Shown one piece after another: positions 60,701 to 64,000 of a stretch of DNA of 64,000 nt. The stretch is from Bryoerythrophyllum caledonicum. Lineage: Eukaryota; Streptophyta; Bryopsida; Pottiales; Pottiaceae. Made by a program: the position numbers and the translations under genes. The DNA lies in assembly GCA_963971425.1 (NCBI GenBank), contig OZ020525.1, positions 19,660,187-19,724,186 of the forward strand, given 5' to 3'. A model generated the notes under the pieces. The model saw only the letters and a list, made by a program, of their open reading frames with translations, did no database searches and had not been told where the DNA came from. How positions within the stretch are numbered: position 1 is the stretch's first letter; the number at the start of each line of letters is the position of its first letter.

Positions 60701-63700
60701 TTCAAGTGAGTAAAATCTCTACATCAGAGCAGCCTTTACAGGATGCTGTTTTATTTTTACATTTTCTGTTTTATTATAGCTCCTACGTAATCCTGGTACA
60801 TGCTGTTGTGCCTACTGGATCTGGAGGACGTCTGATTCTAATCGTTTTCTTCTTTGTGATTTGCAGGAAATGCTTACAGTTGTATAGTGGAGACCCAGCT
60901 ACAGTGGTGCGAAAAGTCATTCATGCTATGGAAGCTGGCCCACCAGCAGATGTATTTGGTGCACGCTCATTGTAAGAAGCTCTATTCATGCACCCCTTTG
61001 TATCTAGCTGTTGAGACTTTCAATGCTTGTGTGCGGTGAACAATTCTCTGCTGAGCGTAGAACCATTTATTATGCTCAATATTAAGAATGTAGTGGATGG
61101 CTCATTAACGGTCTTTTGAAACTTATTGCTTGCAGGTATGCACACATGGCAAGGAGTGTGTCAACTTCTTCAGATGACTCGCTTTCAGCTGATTCCTATC
61201 TCAATGTGCTGTATGTTCCCTCGTTCAACAAACCTGATCGATCTCGTCGGTCATCCGAGGAATCTGCAGACAGCCACCAAACTGTCAACACACAGATATA
61301 TGGCGATGAATCGCCCCCCCACAGCTACCTCGATGAAACTCGCTACGAAGAGTGTGTTTATTACTTGCAAGAGGTTAGACAATGGCCTGATCCAAGAGTT
61401 CGCTGCAAATTTTATTTTATCATTTCCTATCGCATAGTGTAGCCGAGTTCTCTTCCTGAAGCTAACATCAAATGACGCTGCACTGAGACTGAACATGCAT
61501 GAGATTATTATTCTTCTCTGATACAAGGACGCGTTCTGAGATATTGTACTGACATGCTACTTTGTATTTGATGACAGCATGCTCGCCAGGATCTCATGCA
61601 GTTTATGTTCCAGCACTGCCGCTATACTGAAGCTTGCAACCTCTTCTTTCCTTTTGATAGCCTCCCATCTGCTCCTCTCCCATCTTCCTACCCATCTCAG
61701 GCTCCTTCATCATCGCCCCAAAAGCCCGACCCTTTAGCCACTGACTACGGCGCACTAGATGAGCTTTGTGACCTTTGCGTTGCCTTCGGAGTTGTTCCAA
61801 CACTAGAGAGAGTTATTGCTGCTCGAAGTGTCGATGCCAATAATTCAGACTCTCCAGTAGCTCAACATACAGCTTCAGCTCTTACTCGAATCTGTACTTA
61901 CTTTGAAAATCATAGGCATTTCAATCACTTGTACCGGTTCCAGGTAACGTCAAATCTCTCATCTGACTCTTGGTATATCTATTGCCCATTCGAAATTGGC
62001 CATTGTTTTATTTTTGTTTATTTTTGCTTTTATCTTACCAAAAATATATTTGTAACTTGTGGAAAACTAACTGAGGTGTCGTGCAGGTTTTGAAAAAGGA
62101 CTACGTGGCTGCTGGCTTGTGCTGTATTCAGCTCTTTTTGAACTCGTCTAATCAGGAACAAGCTTTGAGGCACTTGGAACATGCAAAGGTATTTAGCATT
62201 TGAGGACCTGGTTAGAACAAGTAGGACGCTGGTTCTCGAATATTTAGCACCTCACTTGTGCCAAACTTCTGATCCATTTTTTTTTCCCATCCAAATCGAA
62301 GTTTTAATTCCTTTTACATAGCATTTCTATGGTAGCGCTTTGAGTTTTTTCTAAATCTTCTGACTTAGTCATGGTACTTATAATTTTTTTATTTTTTTTG
62401 GAACACTGACAGCAATTATCTTGGCAGGTACATTTTGATGAGGGGCTGTTAGCGCGACAGCAATCAGGAGAGACGACTAAGGGTGTCACTAAAGCAAGTC
62501 GAGGAAAACTTCCTTCTCAGAAACTCACTGAAGACGAGTTAATCAAGTTTACATCTCGAGTTGCTATACAAGTAAGAATCTCCATTAATATGTATGATAA
62601 GTAATAAATTCAGGTTAGATGGGTCTTAACTAGTCATCAATATGTTCCGTCCGGATTTTCTGTTCCATCCACATGATTTGAGATTATCAAATTCTCCATT
62701 ATTTACCTTGAAAGTGATTTTAGTGAATTGGGAGAGTTGCTGTTGATCACCACTTTCTTTATCATAGATCGAGGTTGTACGTGCTTTTGGCGATTCTGAG
62801 GGACCACCGTGGAAGCATTCGCTATTTGGGAATCCAAATGATGCAGATACTGTCAAGTAAGACTCCTTTTTACCCTAATGAAGAAAAATGTTTCTTTTAT
62901 TTACTTACAGGTGCTTCAGATCCTCTATTGCATTTAGAGCTACGAATGCTTAGGTTAGTCATTAAGGTAGCAAACTTCTTTTTCTGAACGTCGACATGCT
63001 GTGTTGTTACAGACGAAGATGCGATGTTGCTGAGAAGCTTGTGGAGAAGAATTTTGATCTGGCGTTCCAGATCATAAACGATTTTTTCCTTACTGGTATG
63101 AAATCAAGCCACTAGCTTAATCTGCAAGAAACTGACCATAAGTCATTCTGTAACGACTTCTTCCAGTATCACATCGATTCATTGAAAAATGTTCCTAACG
63201 AATTACATGTTCAGCTATGACTTGGTTTTGATTATCCGTTAGAAACTTCTGCAGATTGTTCTCGCGTTTGCTACTTTAGAGAATCTGACTTGATGTATTC
63301 TCTTGAATCTTTACAGCTGTCCACATCTACGCTGGTGTAGCTGCTTATTTAGCAGAGAGAAAGAAGAGTAACCAGCTGGCAGAACTACTGCGGAACATCA
63401 AAGGAACCATAGACGACGATGATTGGGACCAGGTGAGCCAACATATTAGCCATCATTTCACTTGTTGAGGAGTGTTAAGCTCTATAGTTTCGTATGATCG
63501 AATTACCGTAGCTTTGGTTCATAAGGGCCACAGTTTTCTGTCTTCGTTGAAAAGTTAGCGTGTTTTGAGGTTACACCAAGTGTTAAGAGTTGGTGTATGT
63601 TGAGACCCATGGGAGGTGGCTCAGGTTGTCCTGCATGAAATGCTTTTGTTGTACAAAACACTAATCGAAAACTTGCTGGAGCAGGTATTGGGTGCGGCAA

Positions 63701-64000
63701 TTAATGTGTATGCTAATCGTCACCGAGAGCGACCTACTGGCTTGATTGATAAGCTGTCAAGTAATCATAGGTGCGTTTCTATTTCCAGCGCATACATTGT
63801 ATACTTTGTATTGCTAAATTGAATAATTTGATATTTGAAAGCACTTTCGTTCCTCGGATTTAGTGGAATTTATATCTTGTGGATTTGGCGCTAGTTTGAA
63901 ATTACCTGATAGAGTTTTTTCTTTTTAAATTTTGTGACGAAACAGAAAAGTCTTGGCATGCGTTATATGTGGGCGCTTGAAGAGTGCATTCCAGATCGCG
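48755..64000 (+). CDS. ZFYVE26: ZFYVE26 (spastizin)-like protein, partial at window end
   Basis: At least 37 exons encode about 2,554 codons in the window. Main exons: 48755-49202, 49791-50272, 50397-50539, 50681-50807, 51187-51471, 51612-51983, 52127-52224, 52372-52552, 52717-53159, 53589-53712, 53904-53996, 54140-54211, 54530-54658, 54900-55056, 55363-55742, 55922-56008, 56182-56525, 56772-57092, 57313-57540, 57666-57756, 57927-58004, 58204-58494, 58676-58873, 59016-59510, 59768-59929, 60148-60513, 60623-60705, 60867-60971, 61136-61373, 61578-61943, 62087-62188, 62428-62571, 62768-62856, 63013-63095, 63317-63432, 63685-63770, 63946 to beyond 64000. Phases agree. The conserved C-terminal helical repeats start near residue 1,505 (YLQRWDLDAAIDVL; LQGRQLVKLL). 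Animal ZFYVE26 works with spatacsin and AP-5 in lysosome reformation. I see no FYVE-type Cys cluster, as in plant homologues. Only some tens of C-terminal residues should be missing. The donor of exon 5 is the least certain junction. Confidence 0.87.

Noticed and set aside
1-64000. tRNA, rRNA, CRISPR and organellar insertions
   Set aside because: No cloverleaf box pairs, rRNA-like blocks, spacer-repeat arrays or plastid gene fragments were recognised on reading; a tRNA scan was not possible here.

Overview
This window is nuclear DNA from a land plant. The protein-coding genes are split by many short GT-AG introns, TTTAGGG-type telomere-like repeats occur near 28.0 kb, and one gene encodes a plastid-type SET-domain methyltransferase. 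A MYCBPAP-type axonemal protein gene suggests that the plant makes flagellated sperm (bryophyte, lycophyte, fern, cycad or Ginkgo). I lean towards a free-sporing plant such as a moss or lycophyte. No species call is possible from the sequence alone.

Layout: (1) 1-5.1 kb is repeat-rich DNA: tandem repeats at 1.94-3.86 kb with a GC-rich insertion, and a minus-strand Helitron candidate at about 3.89-4.73 kb that carries a 60-bp minisatellite. (2) 5.13-11.17 kb, minus strand, is a 14-exon Rubisco LSMT-like SET-domain methyltransferase gene of about 492 aa. Its introns carry two MITE-like elements and a 300-bp tandem duplication, and an 88-bp CpG-rich tandem repeat lies just upstream. (3) 12.06-16.0 kb is a mobile-element cluster: a small inverted-repeat element, a 2.5-kb Tc1-type (DD34E) element with long terminal inverted repeats and an inactivated transposase, and a second, unrelated, convergent Tc1-type transposase pseudogene. 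(4) 16-28.9 kb has no recognisable gene. It holds several non-autonomous elements (a pogo/Emigrant-like element, a GGTAAGCC-ended family, a 424-bp element, a short Helitron) and pairs of dispersed repeats. (5) 30.5-45.8 kb is a gene island: a TCP11-domain gene (+), a MYCBPAP gene (-), and a second TCP11-domain gene (-). The two TCP11 genes are paralogues in inverted orientation with largely conserved exon structure. (6) 45.8-48.75 kb is intergenic with an (AT)n tract, a dispersed repeat and a terminally intact short Helitron. (7) 48.755 kb to the window end, plus strand, is a large ZFYVE26 (spastizin)-like gene of at least 37 exons and about 2,550 codons. It runs off the window just before its expected C-terminus.

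The genes do not form a pathway in any evident way. TCP11 and MYCBPAP proteins both have sperm-tail links in animals, so their adjacency is noted, but plant TCP11-like genes also exist in lineages without motile sperm. The most unusual content is the pair of Tc1-type DD34E transposases, the inverted TCP11 duplication around MYCBPAP with a 37-codon coding difference at an intron, and the structurally well-defined Helitrons. I saw no tRNA, rRNA, CRISPR array or organellar insertion. Exon boundaries were derived by hand from splice consensus, reading-frame continuity and, for the TCP11 genes, comparison between the two copies.
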